A stretch of 52,723 bases of DNA from JAXLQL01 sp046331625 (GCA_046331625.1 JAXLQL010000040.1:1-52723), one strand, 5' to 3'. Counted from the first letter of the stretch, positions 42,141-51,981 are shown. A program made the numbers and translations. Notes: a model not told the origin generated them from the sequence alone.

Positions 42141-43379
42141 TCACGGCGCCAGCAGAAACCGTTCGATCGCGATCTTGGCGCTGCTGCCCGACCGCAGTTG
42201 GTGCAGATGAAAGCGCACCAGGAACTCGTCGAACCGAACCACCGGATGCGGCATGGCGAAGCGCAGCACTTCGGGGCTCGGCTCGTCTGACCGCCCCGGC
42301 CGCCATCGCGGCGTCGAGGTGATCGTCTGCCGTCCTAGAGACACCGCTTGATGCCCCACCGAGTCAGAGAGGGAGATCTCCATCTCCACGGTGCCTGGAT
42401 AACGATCTGCGTTCGACACCTCCACGCGGATCTCGCCGCAGCAGGAACTCTCGAAAAAGACGCCGAGATTCTGCCGCGCTTCCATGAGTAGCGGCCGGCG
42501 ATCGGTGGAGCGGAAGCTCGTCTCGGAAGCTTTCCCGTGGACCACGTGCGAATTCGGCGGCGGCCGCCGATGCGGCGCTTTGTAGAACCAGTACGCCCCG
42601 TAGAACGGAATCGAAAGCGGATCGCGCATCGCCTTCCATCCCTTGCCGAGCGCCGGCAGGGGGGCCACCAGCATCGTATGCGGCTGTGGCTCCGGAAGCA
42701 GAATCACGCCGATGTGCGAATCGTCGAGCTCAGCTCCGGCCTCCGCCGAAGCGGGATCAGCAGGAGCATCGAACGTGCGCGGGGCTGCGGCGACGTTGGT
42801 GTTCCCCGCTCCGCCGCGTGTGAGATGATACTGCAGCAAACCTACCGTCACGAGTAGTGTGACCGTGGCGAGCGTGCGCCACATCGCGCGGGGCTCGTCA
42901 TGATCGTTCGCCCACCGCGCGGCGGACAAGACTGCAGCCGCGATGCACAGTACCCCGGCAGCCAGCCCTAATTCGATCGCGAATGCCACAATCGCAAGCT
43001 GTACCGCCACCCCGGCCACGTGTGCGGCGAACTTCTGCGCCATTGGATGGCCGATCCGCCACCGAAAACGGAGCGTGAGCGCAGCCGCGGGAAGCGCCGC
43101 GAGCAATGGCGCCCATGCCGAGTGCGCCGTTTGAAAGACGGCGAACGGCGCAGCCCAGATCGCACTCACCGCCGGCGCCAGTGGATCGAACGATTGCCCG
43201 GTGAGCTTGTTCCACAGTCTCCCGAAAAGGACCGAGCCCTCGAACACCAGCGCCACATACGAGAGCGCGAACACGGCCAGCGTTTGCAACCGCATCTCCC
43301 AGACGAAATGCGACGGGCACAAGATCCAAGCGAGTAGGATCGCCACAACCACTACGGGAATGGAGTGAAGACGGGTCAC
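42141..43379 (-). CDS. Membrane protein of unknown function with large C-terminal domain
   Basis: A 412-residue protein. The first ~190 residues contain about six membrane segments (VVVVAILLAWILCP, LQTLAVFALSYVALVFEGS, AIVAFAIELGLAAGVLCIAA, TLATVTLLVTVGLLQY). A ~220-residue domain follows, probably outside the cytoplasm, with a CCG motif (FFESSCCGEIRVEVSN) and beta-type sequence to the end. No family is recognised. It lies head-to-head with the second propeller gene (132 bases between starts). Confidence 0.65.
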   Translation of the reverse strand: MTRLHSIPVVVVAILLAWILCPSHFVWEMRLQTLAVFALSYVALVFEGSVLFGRLWNKLTGQSFDPLAPAVSAIWAAPFAVFQTAHSAWAPLLAALPAAALTLRFRWRIGHPMAQKFAAHVAGVAVQLAIVAFAIELGLAAGVLCIAAAVLSAARWANDHDEPRAMWRTLATVTLLVTVGLLQYHLTRGGAGNTNVAAAPRTFDAPADPASAEAGAELDDSHIGVILLPEPQPHTMLVAPLPALGKGWKAMRDPLSIPFYGAYWFYKAPHRRPPPNSHVVHGKASETSFRSTDRRPLLMEARQNLGVFFESSCCGEIRVEVSNADRYPGTVEMEISLSDSVGHQAVSLGRQTITSTPRWRPGRSDEPSPEVLRFAMPHPVVRFDEFLVRFHLHQLRSGSSAKIAIERFLLAP

Positions 43380-43445
43380 GCAGGAACTCGGCAGCCATAC
43401 GAAGGATAGGAGGGCCGTGAGCCGGTGTCAAACGCGGATGAGCAG

Positions 43446-43511
43446 ATCTTTTACCGAATCTTTACTTCTCCCTCACGACTCCCAAGGCGCGCCAGCCGCA
43501 TACTAGCACCC
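43446..43511 (+). repeat. Upstream element shared with the paralogous propeller gene
   Basis: This is the plus-strand copy of the element at 39156-39220, ending directly at the ATG of the second propeller gene. The two copies share about 54 of 66 aligned bases, including the block around CTCCCTCACGACTCCC and CAGCCGCATACT. No standard -35/-10 pair with normal spacing was found in it; an alternative sigma factor is possible. Confidence 0.6.
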
Positions 43512-45443
43512 ATGATCCACTGGAACTTGATCGCACTCACCGCGCTGACGGCCCTGCCGGCGCCCGCAGCCGTATCGGAGATTCGGCTCGATATCTACCA
43601 AGCTCCCGGCCGCGCGGACGCTGTCGAATATGACGTTGTCGTCCCAGCGGGAGTTGACCCCGCACGAGTCTCCATGCGCTTTGACGGCGCCGTGGACCTC
43701 GACGCACGCGGAGATCTGCTCGTGATGCGCCGCGATGGATCGACCCTGCGGCATAGCGCGCCGGTGAGCTATCAGATTCGGGGCACCAGCCGCGTCTTCG
43801 TGCCGAGCCGCTTTCGCCTGCTCCGCGATGGCGCTGTGGGCTTCGAGGTGACGGGTCACGATCCTGCGCTGCCGCTGGTGATCGATCCGGTTGTGACGGC
43901 CTCGCGCTACTTCGACCTCCGCATTCTGGAGTACGCCGTGGACCGCAACACGGGCAACGCCTACGCCGGAATCCTCGGCAGCAGTTCTCTGTTGAAGATC
44001 AGTCCGCTCGGCACGATCCTGGCCACCACCGTTCCCATCGCGGGACCAGCCTTCCCATTCCACGCGATGACTGTGGACAATGCGGGAAGCCTATATGTCG
44101 CGGCGGCGATGGACTGCCCAGCGGGGACGCCCGCGATCGGCTCGGTGCCCGGGGGCGACATCTTCGTTGGCAAGCTAAATCCCGACAACACGACGTTCGC
44201 CTACACGCTTTGCGTACGGCCGGGACCATTCCGTACCGTCGCTGCGATCGCCACCGACGGCGCTGGTGCGCTCTACGTGGAGGGCACTACCCTTTCCGAC
44301 ACGTTTCCGGCGACCGGTAACTTCGGTACGTTGATCAGCGGCCAAAGCCACCTCTACGTGTTCAAGGTGAATCCGGCAGGGACGAATCTGGTTTACTCGA
44401 TCGTGACAGGAAACGAGATCCAGAGTCCCTACATCGCGGTGGACAACAACGGAAACGCCTTCGCAGCGGGGATGACGGGACCGGTGTTCGAGCCGCGCCA
44501 AGCCTTCAAGCCCGTATTCGAAGGCGGCGCCTTCGATGCCTTCCTGCTCAGGATCTTGCCGGACGGCTCGAACATCCCGTTCGCCACGTTTCTGGGCGGC
44601 ACCAACGCAACCGGAGTCACCGTGGTGGGCGCAGGCGAGCCAGTGGTAGGCGTTGCAAACGCCACGCTGCCCGTGGTGGGTCCATTCTCGCTCCCGAACT
44701 CCGCCGCGCCGAGCTTCGCTTTTCCTACTGACGTGTATCTTGGGAAGTTCTCCGCCGACGGCCAGCAGCTTTTACTCGGGACCTATGTTCCTGGAACAGC
44801 GAAGAGCGGAACAATCGGGACCGTAGCGAGCCGCGGCACTGACATCTACATTTCCGGGAAAGCAGTCGGCGCCGTGCCGCCGGTGAATGAGCTGACGCCT
44901 CCGCCCGATAGCGCGAATGCTTTCGCCGTCAAACTGGACTCTCAATTCCGCCGCGTACTGTCAACGCGATTCGGGGGCTCCGAAGGCGAAGAAGCGGCCG
45001 AAGTAGCAGTGTCGAAGGCCGGTTTTGTTCTGTTCGGCCGCACCCAGAGCGCTGACCTTCCCGCGAAGGTGAATTCGTTCAGCGGACAAACATTGGGCGC
45101 CGAGAACGGCTACATTGGCTTCGTCTCGGAGAAGGCCGACATGGGCATTTCCGTGGTGCGCAAATCCAACATACATCGCGTCACGATCACGAACTTCGGC
45201 CAGGAGAACGCCACTGAGATCCGCTTGAGCGGCTCGTTCGCGAACAACCCGGTGACCGCTACCGATTTTCCCTGTTCGACACTGAACTTCGGAGCCAGCA
45301 CGGCCCTGACGTGCCAGGTAGGCACGCTGTTCAAGAACGAGACGAAGTCGATCCTGGTCACTACGGCCAACGCGGTGGACGGTCACTTCTCGATTTCGAG
45401 CGCTCTGGCCGATCCGAATGGCGGTAACGACCAAGCGCCCTAA
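43512..45443 (+). CDS. Secreted SBBP/beta-propeller protein, paralogue of 37284-39155
   Basis: A 643-residue exported protein that aligns with the gene at 37284-39155 from end to end. It has a signal peptide (MIHWNLIALTALTALPAPAA), the same N-terminal beta-sandwich (VEYDVVVPAGVDPARVSMRF), the same blades (FATFLGGTNATGVTVVGAGE, YLGKFSADGQQLLLGTYVPG) and the same C-terminal HRVTITNFGQENATEIRLSG. The two genes are 4.4 kb apart on opposite strands, so this is an inverted duplication with divergence. The ATG at 43512 is chosen for the signal peptide. Function is unknown; a structural or adhesive surface role is typical for the group. Confidence 0.85.
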   Translation: MIHWNLIALTALTALPAPAAVSEIRLDIYQAPGRADAVEYDVVVPAGVDPARVSMRFDGAVDLDARGDLLVMRRDGSTLRHSAPVSYQIRGTSRVFVPSRFRLLRDGAVGFEVTGHDPALPLVIDPVVTASRYFDLRILEYAVDRNTGNAYAGILGSSSLLKISPLGTILATTVPIAGPAFPFHAMTVDNAGSLYVAAAMDCPAGTPAIGSVPGGDIFVGKLNPDNTTFAYTLCVRPGPFRTVAAIATDGAGALYVEGTTLSDTFPATGNFGTLISGQSHLYVFKVNPAGTNLVYSIVTGNEIQSPYIAVDNNGNAFAAGMTGPVFEPRQAFKPVFEGGAFDAFLLRILPDGSNIPFATFLGGTNATGVTVVGAGEPVVGVANATLPVVGPFSLPNSAAPSFAFPTDVYLGKFSADGQQLLLGTYVPGTAKSGTIGTVASRGTDIYISGKAVGAVPPVNELTPPPDSANAFAVKLDSQFRRVLSTRFGGSEGEEAAEVAVSKAGFVLFGRTQSADLPAKVNSFSGQTLGAENGYIGFVSEKADMGISVVRKSNIHRVTITNFGQENATEIRLSGSFANNPVTATDFPCSTLNFGASTALTCQVGTLFKNETKSILVTTANAVDGHFSISSALADPNGGNDQAP

Positions 45444-45465
45444 AGTGAAATCCGGAGGCGCGCTG

Positions 45466-46458
45466 TCAAAATGCGTGCCGTGTTCCCGCGGCACGCTCAT
45501 ACGCGATACAGCCGGACGGAATTTCGTGCACGGCCGCAACCACCGAGCCCGGATGAATATCGAGCGTCCAGAAGTGGTGCGGACCTCCCATCTGGCATCC
45601 GCTGCCGGCGGTGAACTGCAGAGGCCGGCGCGGACCCCGAACGAGCACTTGCTGCGAATGGATGTGCCCGCACAGTACGAACTGCGCACCGGCGCTTCGA
45701 AGCTGCCGCGCCACCGTGTCGCGCGACTTCAGTTTCTGGATTTCGCGGCCGAAGAGCTTCGGTTCCGTGCCGGGTTTGATCGCGAGCGGATGATGCAACA
45801 CGATGCCCTGAATCACGCGATCGCCACAACACGCCTCGAGTCGCTTGCAGGCTTCCGTCAGGTCGCGGGCCGGGATTTCGCCGTTCGCCAACGCATCACT
45901 CGTCAGCCGGGACCGGTTCGAGTCCATGCCGTGGAGAATCAACCGCCACCCGCCGCTCAATTCCACGTCGAGCCGGCGTGGATAAACGCCTCCGTAGTGG
46001 GCGCTCGCGGCGGACTGCATGCGGTTGTCCCAGCGCGACCACAGATCATGATTTCCAGGAATATCCAGGAATGAAACATCGCGGAATTCCCCGGCTAGTT
46101 CCAGCCCGGCAACGGCGCGGGAACCGGGGACTCCGTGGCCACCCAAGAGAAATGTATTGCCGACGCTGAATTCGCCTTCGGCGCCGCGCGCCGTGAGGTC
46201 GCCCGAGTGAACCAGCACGGCTGGCACCCCGTCGTTCCGGCGCGCCAGGAAAATGCGGCGCACCGCGATCGACAGCTGCGTGGCGGCTTGATACGAGTGC
46301 GGATAGAATCCGGTCAGCAGGCGGAGCGCGGGCAACTTGGGCAAAATCGTGCGCCAGAGCGACTCGTCTTCAATCACCCACTTGCTGCCGAAGTGAAGAT
46401 CCGAGATGTGGACAATCGTGCACAGCGGCTTGTCCTTGGGAGCATCGCGAAGAGGCAT
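45466..46458 (-). CDS. Calcineurin-like metallophosphoesterase
   Basis: A 330-residue phosphoesterase with the five metal-site blocks in order: VHISDLHFG, LVHSGDLTARG, DIPGNHDLWSRW, GIVLHHPLAI and LCGHIHSQQVLV. The ATG at 46458 (MPLRDAPKDKPLCTIVHISD) places the first block near the N-terminus; the longer upstream frame has no similarity. Members of this group hydrolyse cyclic nucleotides, phospholipids or other phosphoesters, and the substrate is unknown. It has no signal peptide, so it is probably cytoplasmic. A small gene on the same strand lies 49 bases upstream. Confidence 0.88.
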   Translation of the reverse strand: MPLRDAPKDKPLCTIVHISDLHFGSKWVIEDESLWRTILPKLPALRLLTGFYPHSYQAATQLSIAVRRIFLARRNDGVPAVLVHSGDLTARGAEGEFSVGNTFLLGGHGVPGSRAVAGLELAGEFRDVSFLDIPGNHDLWSRWDNRMQSAASAHYGGVYPRRLDVELSGGWRLILHGMDSNRSRLTSDALANGEIPARDLTEACKRLEACCGDRVIQGIVLHHPLAIKPGTEPKLFGREIQKLKSRDTVARQLRSAGAQFVLCGHIHSQQVLVRGPRRPLQFTAGSGCQMGGPHHFWTLDIHPGSVVAAVHEIPSGCIAYERAAGTRHAF

Positions 46459-46507
46459 TGTTCCGGAAAGATCCGGAATTTGATTGTATCTCGAGGGCGG
46501 CGCGGCT

Positions 46508-47023
46508 TTAGCCGGGGAATCCGAAATGCAAGCGGAAGCCGTCTCGCTTGGAATCTTCGCGGACGAAGGTTCCGAAGCCAGGAATCTCCACCGCTCGCTG
46601 TGCTTTTCCAGCAAACTCGGCTTGCAGGGCGAGCTCGAGGGAGTCTAGGATTTTCGCGAGTGTCTCTGCGTCGCTCACGCTGGTGCAGTTGGCGATTTGC
46701 TGGAGCGCGATTTCGCGAGGCAGGATCTCAGACACAAACCCACCCGCTGTCTGTACTGAGAACTCCTCTTTGCCGATAGAAAGCGCGTGGAGGCCGTAGA
46801 AGTTGGCGAGCCCGCCGAGCCCGGCCTTCATTTGCTCAGGCACAATGCGCTCCTCGAGCCCGCCGAGCTCGATTGCGGCAAGGCACAGATCAAGCGGCAC
46901 AATTCGCGGAATTCGAGCCGGTGCGGGGTTGCTCATACCTGTCTTTTCGGCCACCTGCCGAACCTCAATAGGATAAGCGATCTCAGCCTCAAATGTCTCG
47001 ACTACAAGCATCACTTCTGACAT
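46508..47023 (-). CDS. Hypothetical protein with a possible HU-like tail
   Basis: A 171-residue protein without a firm family. The C-terminal part reads KAQRAVEIPGFGTFVRED, which resembles the strand and turn (V-x-I-x-GFGTF) of HU/IHF-type or CCDC81-like domains, but the DNA-binding arm is missing. The N-terminal ~29 residues may not belong: an ATG at 46936 (MSNPAPARIPRIVPLDL) is a likely alternative start, with ACAGGT just before it. The phosphoesterase gene follows on the same strand. Confidence 0.5.
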   Translation of the reverse strand: MSEVMLVVETFEAEIAYPIEVRQVAEKTGMSNPAPARIPRIVPLDLCLAAIELGGLEERIVPEQMKAGLGGLANFYGLHALSIGKEEFSVQTAGGFVSEILPREIALQQIANCTSVSDAETLAKILDSLELALQAEFAGKAQRAVEIPGFGTFVREDSKRDGFRLHFGFPG

Positions 47024-47115
47024 CGGCCCTTGCCAAGGCTGTCTTCAGTAGGCCACCTCGTTTTCAAGGCGTACCCCACGATCAGACTTTTTGCGCCCCC
47101 CTCGCGTCATAGCAT

Positions 47116-47652
47116 ATGTATATGGCGCGTTTCGCCCTCCTCCTCGCCGTCTGCGCCGCTTTCGCGGCCAACGCGGATCTGGCTCAGGTCCAATCGGTCT
47201 ACATGCTTCCCATGTCGAGCGGACTTGACCAGTACCTCGCCGACTTCCTCACCTCCCGTCACGTCTACCAGGTGGTCACTGACCCCAAGCGCGCCGATGC
47301 CGTTTTTACTGACCAAATCGGCGCCGGCTTTGAACAGCGCATGGCCGAACTCTATCCTCCCGAACCAGCCGAGGAGCCCAAGAAGGCGGAGACCAAAGAG
47401 AAAGAAGCCCCGAAAGACGCCAAAGGCGACGCCGTCAAGGTGACCGGAGAGCGCAAGTATGACGGCTCCTCCAAACCTCTCTCCACTTTCAGTCGCGGCA
47501 AGGGAACCGTCTTCCTCGTGGACCTCAAGTCGCGCCGCGTACTCTGGTCTCTCTACGCGCGGCCCAAGCGCTCCATTCCCGACGAGCTCCACGCGATCTC
47601 CCGCCGCATCGTCGACGCACTCGAGCGCGACCTCAAGGGCAAGCAGCCATAA
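47116..47652 (+). CDS. Exported protein of unknown function
   Basis: A 178-residue protein with a signal peptide (MARFALLLAVCAAFAANA, from the second ATG at 47122). A mixed domain follows (VYMLPMSSGLDQYLADFLTS, VVTDPKRADAVFTDQIGAGF), then a charged Lys/Glu-rich linker (~88-112) and a final strand-helix part (VFLVDLKSRRVLWSLYARP and RRIVDALERDLKG). It resembles small outer-membrane or periplasmic proteins that detect or cap a larger assembly, but no family can be named. The degraded peptidase gene begins directly after its stop. Confidence 0.65.
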   Translation: MYMARFALLLAVCAAFAANADLAQVQSVYMLPMSSGLDQYLADFLTSRHVYQVVTDPKRADAVFTDQIGAGFEQRMAELYPPEPAEEPKKAETKEKEAPKDAKGDAVKVTGERKYDGSSKPLSTFSRGKGTVFLVDLKSRRVLWSLYARPKRSIPDELHAISRRIVDALERDLKGKQP

Positions 47653-48837
47653 GCGGGCTCCTCATTCTCGTGATCGCGGCCTTCACGGCTGCGGCGCAAG
47701 TGACGCATTATCGCGTCGAGTTGCGCCCGGACTTCGAGTCAAAAGTCATTCGCGGCGTCGAGGAGATCGAAGTGCGCGGCGCCGTTGTGCTCCAGCACGA
47801 GAAGGCGCTGCACATCACGAAGCTCCCTTCAGGCGTGACCGAGTCCGGCGACTCCATCAAACTCGCCGGACCGAACCGCGCGCGCTTCGAGTTCGAAGCA
47901 AGGTCCGGCAAGGGGCTCCGATGGCTCGATGGCGATGCCGGCCTTCGTCACCATGTTCCACTGCGGCGCTGATGGTAAGCTGCCTTCCTCATCGCGCAAT
48001 AATTCGCCTGGAATTTGTTCTTCCCAGCGCGCGCCGTATGCGCCGTTGGCCCTGGGCTCGGCAGTCGCCGCGCACATACCGGCGCTTTCGTGGCCGAGGT
48101 CCGCCACCCGGCGCAATCGTTCCTGTTCAGCTTCGGCCGTAGCGCCGCTCGAGAAGTCGGTGGAAAGTACTCGAGATCTGGTCTGCCGCGCCTGGACATC
48201 GCGAAGCTCGCGAAGTCAGCCGAGGCCTACCGTTTCTTGCGCGAAAAGGCCGGTGGACCGGCCGGATCCGCGCTACACGCAGATCGCCTGCGCCACCCGA
48301 GGCGCTGGTGGAAGCGGCGTCCATGAAGCATCATGTCCGAGCTCATCTCGCCCAGCTCGGAAGGCAAAGACCTGGAACTGATGGCGCACGAGATGGCTCA
48401 TCAATGGTGGGCCGCGCTCGTGGGGATCCGGTCCTGGTCGGATTTCTGGCTGAACGAAGGCATCGCCGAGTTCATGACCGCCGCCTTCGTCGAGCAGCAG
48501 CACTACTGACGCGCCGCCTATGACGCGAAGCTCGCCGGGGTTGCGCGCCGAACTCGACAAGCCCTCGGCGCGCCGCTTACTGGCGATCGACCGGGCTGCA
48601 TTGGGAGCAATGGAAAGACGCGGTGGAAGCGCTGGGTCCGGTGCCGACATGAAGGGCGCGCTGCGCTCCTCGATCGCTTGCGCACCGAACTCGGAGCCGC
48701 AGCCTTCTGGCGAGGCCTCGCAATCTACACGCGCCGTCACGCCGGCAGCCTCGTTGATTCACGCGACTTTCAGCGCGCCATGGAAGAAGCCCGGGCGATC
48801 CTTAGCCGAGACATTCGAAGAAGGCGTTTACCGGTAG
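47653..48837 (+). pseudogene. Decayed M1-family aminopeptidase
   Basis: Fragments in several frames read as an M1 metallopeptidase in the right order. They are VTHYRVELRPDFESKVIRGV (near 47700), GPGLGSRRAHTGAFVAEVRH (near 48060), RPDPRYTQIA (near 48260) and SELISPSSEGKDLELMAHEM (near 48335-48400). The zinc site HEMAHQWW follows, with the third zinc ligand E in LNEGIAEF 18 residues later, the exact HExxH-18-E spacing; this frame then meets a stop at 48507. ELGAAAFWRGLAIYTRRHAG (near 48690) is the C-terminal part. At least five frame changes separate these blocks, so the gene is dead. The signal-like start (LILVIAAFTAAA) has no ATG. Confidence 0.75.
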
Positions 48838-49739
48838 GTCAGGGAACCAACACCACTTCGCCGCGCACGATCGACGAACACGCTCCCGAACATCGCCACG
48901 GGGCAGCAGTCCGGTCAGCGGGCGACCCCGGGCGTTCCACCACCGCCGAGCTTGTTCCAAGACGTAGCGTCGAATATCAGTTCAGCCGTCCACGACGTAG
49001 CAGCCACCCGGCGAGCTCCATCGAACGTCGTCACCGCGCTCGCCACTGGCCGGGTCTTCATCGCCGCCGGAGTCTTGAAGAGTAACGATATGGCTGCTCG
49101 AATCGAGAACGAACGACAGCACCCCGCTCCCCCATCGTCGCCTTCACAACCACGCGCGCAATGCTCATCCTGTACGGATCAGCGCCTTCGATGCTGGACG
49201 CCGCGCCGATCGACACCGTGCGCGTTCGCCGACAGCAGCACATCGAAGCCGCGAAGCGCATTGGCTGAGCACCCACACGGACCTGGATCGCCGCGCCGCG
49301 CCTGCACCGGATCCGCGAACACCTCGATCTCGCCCACCGCGGCGTCTTCATCCGCATTCCGCCCACCCTCGTCCCAGGTGCCGAAGCTGTCTTCGAGCAC
49401 CAGACCACCGTGCGAACGCTTACCGCAGGCCGAGCGTGGCCGCCAACGCTGGCTCACATCGTCGATTCGGCGCCTGTATCCACCAGAAACCGGTATGGGC
49501 CCTCATGTCTCCGAAGTGCACGTTCGCCGATCGGCGGCGCAGCAAGTACGGAATCACGCCAAAGAAAAGAGGAACGAAAAGAAATCCATGGTGCGGCCTC
49601 TTGATCGACGTGCCATGCCGGTTCTGCTGACGCGAATCGTGCCCCAATACGCGACACAATGCTCCTTGCCCCCTCCGACATCGCCCAAATGCCGAACGCG
49701 CCGCCGCCTATCAATTCGAAATCGACCGCGCCCAACGCA
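48838..49739 (+). other. Degraded coding sequence, unidentified
   Basis: About 900 bases without an intact gene. Short stretches look like former protein: VAFTTTRAMLILYGSAPSML near 49150 with DTVRVRRQQHIEAAKRIG after it, HRIREHLDLAHRGVFIRIPP near 49310, and PKKRGTKRNPWCGLLIDVPC near 49550-49620. They lie in different frames with stops between. The identity of the former gene or genes is unknown. No RNA gene or repeat is seen. Confidence 0.4.
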
Positions 49740-50440
49740 CCCCTGCTCCGCCCTTCGCTGGTACCCTTACGACTCCCTCGGCAGCTTCTACTCTCTCGAG
49801 ACGGTGCTCACTGCCGAACGCCGCGATCTCCTCACGCTCATCGGCGCCGATCCCGTGCTCGACCTCGGCGCTGGCGAGGCCGCCAACGCCTTCCTCGCCT
49901 CGACCGATGCCAATGTCGCCGTCGACAACCCTGCCACCAACTTCAACGGTGCAGGTATGCACGGAATTGCAGGCCTCCGCGGGCGCCCTGAACCTGCCTG
50001 TCGAAATCGTGGAGTGCGATGTCGACGCCGGAATGTCGCTCCCACACGAGTGTTACTCGGTCTCGTTCGTACTCGATCCTCTATCACTTGAAGAACCCGA
50101 TCCTCGTGCTCGAAGAGCTTGCCCGCAAATCGCGCCACTTCATCCTCAGCACCGCGTCGCACGACTCGCGCCGGATGGAACGCGCATTCAGCAGCCCCTG
50201 GTGGGATATCTGGTCAGCCCCACCGAGACCAATGACGACGTCACCAACTACTGGATCTTCTCCGACCTCGGTCTCGAACGCCCGTTCGACCGCAGCGGCT
50301 TATGCATCCGCGACTATCGCAACCTCGGCAACCGGTCCTCTGACCCCGCTTCCCGGCAAGGCGACGAGCGCGCCTTCCTTTGCGCCGAACGCAAACATCG
50401 CGCCGCCATCCAAGGCCGCCCGCTCGCCGGTTGCACATGA
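49740..50440 (+). pseudogene. Decayed SAM-dependent methyltransferase
   Basis: Three frames carry successive blocks of a class I methyltransferase. WYPYDSLGSFYSLETVL and PVLDLGAGEAANAFLAS (the SAM-binding loop) with VDNPATNFNG are near 49765-49945. SILYHLKNPILVLEELARKS, the post-motif helix, is near 50080-50130. RLAPDGTRIQQPLVGYLVSP and NYWIFSDLGLERPFDRSGL run to the stop at 50440. At least two frameshifts break it. The stop overlaps the start of the next gene (ATGA), showing it once headed an operon with it. The former substrate is unknown. Confidence 0.7.
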
Positions 50441-50763
50441 GCCCGAAGGTCGAAGAATGGCGCTGGACCGCCCGCACCTTCTCCGCCGAGTTCGACGACG
50501 CCACCGCCCACACAGCGCTGCGCTTCGATTTCTACGTGCCTCCGGTGGCGATGGAACACGGCCCCATCGCCGTCTCCGTGAACATCAACGGGTCCCCCGC
50601 CGCCTCCATCCGCTGTGACCTTGAAGGCATGCACCACTTGCGCGCTCCGTTGCCGCCCGGCGCCGGCTCCATCCGCGCCGACTTCGCAGTGGACCGCGCC
50701 CTCTCGCTCCCGGGAGAAAAGCGCGAGCTCGCTGTCATCGTTGCGCGGCTCGAGTTGCAGTAA
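50437..50763 (+). CDS. Small beta-rich hypothetical protein
   Basis: A 108-residue protein with alternating strands (ALRFDFYVPPVAMEHGPIAV, VNINGSPAASIRCDL, ADFAVDRALSLPG). It looks like a compact beta-sandwich; no family is recognised. ATG 50437 overlaps the stop of the decayed methyltransferase gene by 4 bases, so the two were translated together before the decay. The frame itself is intact. Confidence 0.6.
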   Translation: MSPKVEEWRWTARTFSAEFDDATAHTALRFDFYVPPVAMEHGPIAVSVNINGSPAASIRCDLEGMHHLRAPLPPGAGSIRADFAVDRALSLPGEKRELAVIVARLELQ

Positions 50764-50802
50764 CGCGGATTTGCTACCTTGGCTCTTTCGTCGCCTCGCG
50801 CG

Positions 50803-51981
50803 ATGCCTACTGCCTTCTCGCAAACCTACCGCGCTCTCGCCGCCGACCGGTTCGGCGTTCGCGCCGCAGTGCTTATCGTCACTGCAGCCATATTGGGCGG
50901 ATGGGCGTGGTGGGCCTTGCGAGCCGAAGTCCCGCTGTGGGAGATCACTACAGACGCGCGCGTGGAGCAAGACGCCGCATCGTATCCCGTGCAATCGCCC
51001 TTCGCTGGAAAGCTCGTACGCACCGAGCTCTCCCTCGGCAAGCGCGTCAAGAAAGACGACGTGCTCGCCGAAATCGACGCGCAATCGGACCGCCTCCAGA
51101 TCCGCCAGGAGCAGGCTCGCATGGGCGCGCTCGATAGCGAACTCGGCCGCCTCGATGCCGAGCGCGCCGCCGAGGAATCCGCTCGCGTGGCCGAGCGCCA
51201 GTCTGCCCGAGCCGCCATGGAAGAGGCCGCCAATCGCCGCCGCGAGGCCGAAACCGCCGCCCAATTCGCAGAGCAGGAAGAGCAGCGTCTTCGCAAGCTG
51301 CGCGAAGCGAAGCTCCTTGCCGAGCGCGAACACGAGCGCGCCGTAGCCGAGGCGCGTCGTCTCCGCCAAGCCGTCGAAACCACCGGCGCCACTGTCGCCC
51401 GACTCGAACGCGAACAAGCCGCGCGTGACCGCGAACGCGACGTGCGCCTCGAACGCATCTCCTCGGAAGCCGCACGCATCCGTGGCGACCGCGGTACGCT
51501 CATCGCCAGCGTCAGCCGCATCGGTTACGAGATTGAGCGCCGCAAGGTCCGCGCACCCGTGGATGGCCGCGTCGCCGAAGCCGCCGTGCTCCATGCCGGA
51601 GCCGTCATCACCGAAGGCGAGAAGCTCGCGGCCATCGTCACCGAAGGCGAGAAGCTGCGCATCGTCGCGCAATATCCCGCGCCCGCCGCGTTCGGTCGGA
51701 TCCGCCCCGGCCAGCACGCGCGCGTCCGCCTGGAAGGATTTCCCTGGGCCGAGTTCGGAACCGTGCAAGCAGCGGTCAGCCGCGTTGCGGAAGAAGTGCG
51801 CGCGGGCAAGGTCCGCGTGGAGCTCGACATTCTCGATTCGCCCGGACTCCGCGTGCCGCTCCAACACGGCATGCCGGGCGCAGTCGAGATTGAAGTGGAA
51901 CGCGTCACACCCGCTCAGTTAGTGTTGCGCACCGGCGGACAATGGATCGCCGCTCCGCGCGAGCGCTTCGAGGCCAAATAG
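50803..51981 (+). CDS. HlyD-family periplasmic adaptor of a peptide/protein exporter
   Basis: A 392-residue membrane-fusion protein. One membrane segment (VRAAVLIVTAAILGGWAWWA, residues ~20-40) is followed by a lipoyl-type half-motif (VQSPFAGKLVRTELSLGKRV). A long Arg/Glu/Ala-rich coiled coil spans about residues 90-230, the second half-motif is KVRAPVDGRVAEAAVLHAGA, and a beta-barrel domain follows (VRLEGFPWAEFGTVQAAVSR). This is the layout of type I secretion adaptors. The start is uncertain: ATG 50803 is used and TTG 50779 is in frame. The stop TAG shares its G with the GTG start of the C39 exporter gene, so the two are made together. Confidence 0.82.
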   Translation: MPTAFSQTYRALAADRFGVRAAVLIVTAAILGGWAWWALRAEVPLWEITTDARVEQDAASYPVQSPFAGKLVRTELSLGKRVKKDDVLAEIDAQSDRLQIRQEQARMGALDSELGRLDAERAAEESARVAERQSARAAMEEAANRRREAETAAQFAEQEEQRLRKLREAKLLAEREHERAVAEARRLRQAVETTGATVARLEREQAARDRERDVRLERISSEAARIRGDRGTLIASVSRIGYEIERRKVRAPVDGRVAEAAVLHAGAVITEGEKLAAIVTEGEKLRIVAQYPAPAAFGRIRPGQHARVRLEGFPWAEFGTVQAAVSRVAEEVRAGKVRVELDILDSPGLRVPLQHGMPGAVEIEVERVTPAQLVLRTGGQWIAAPRERFEAK

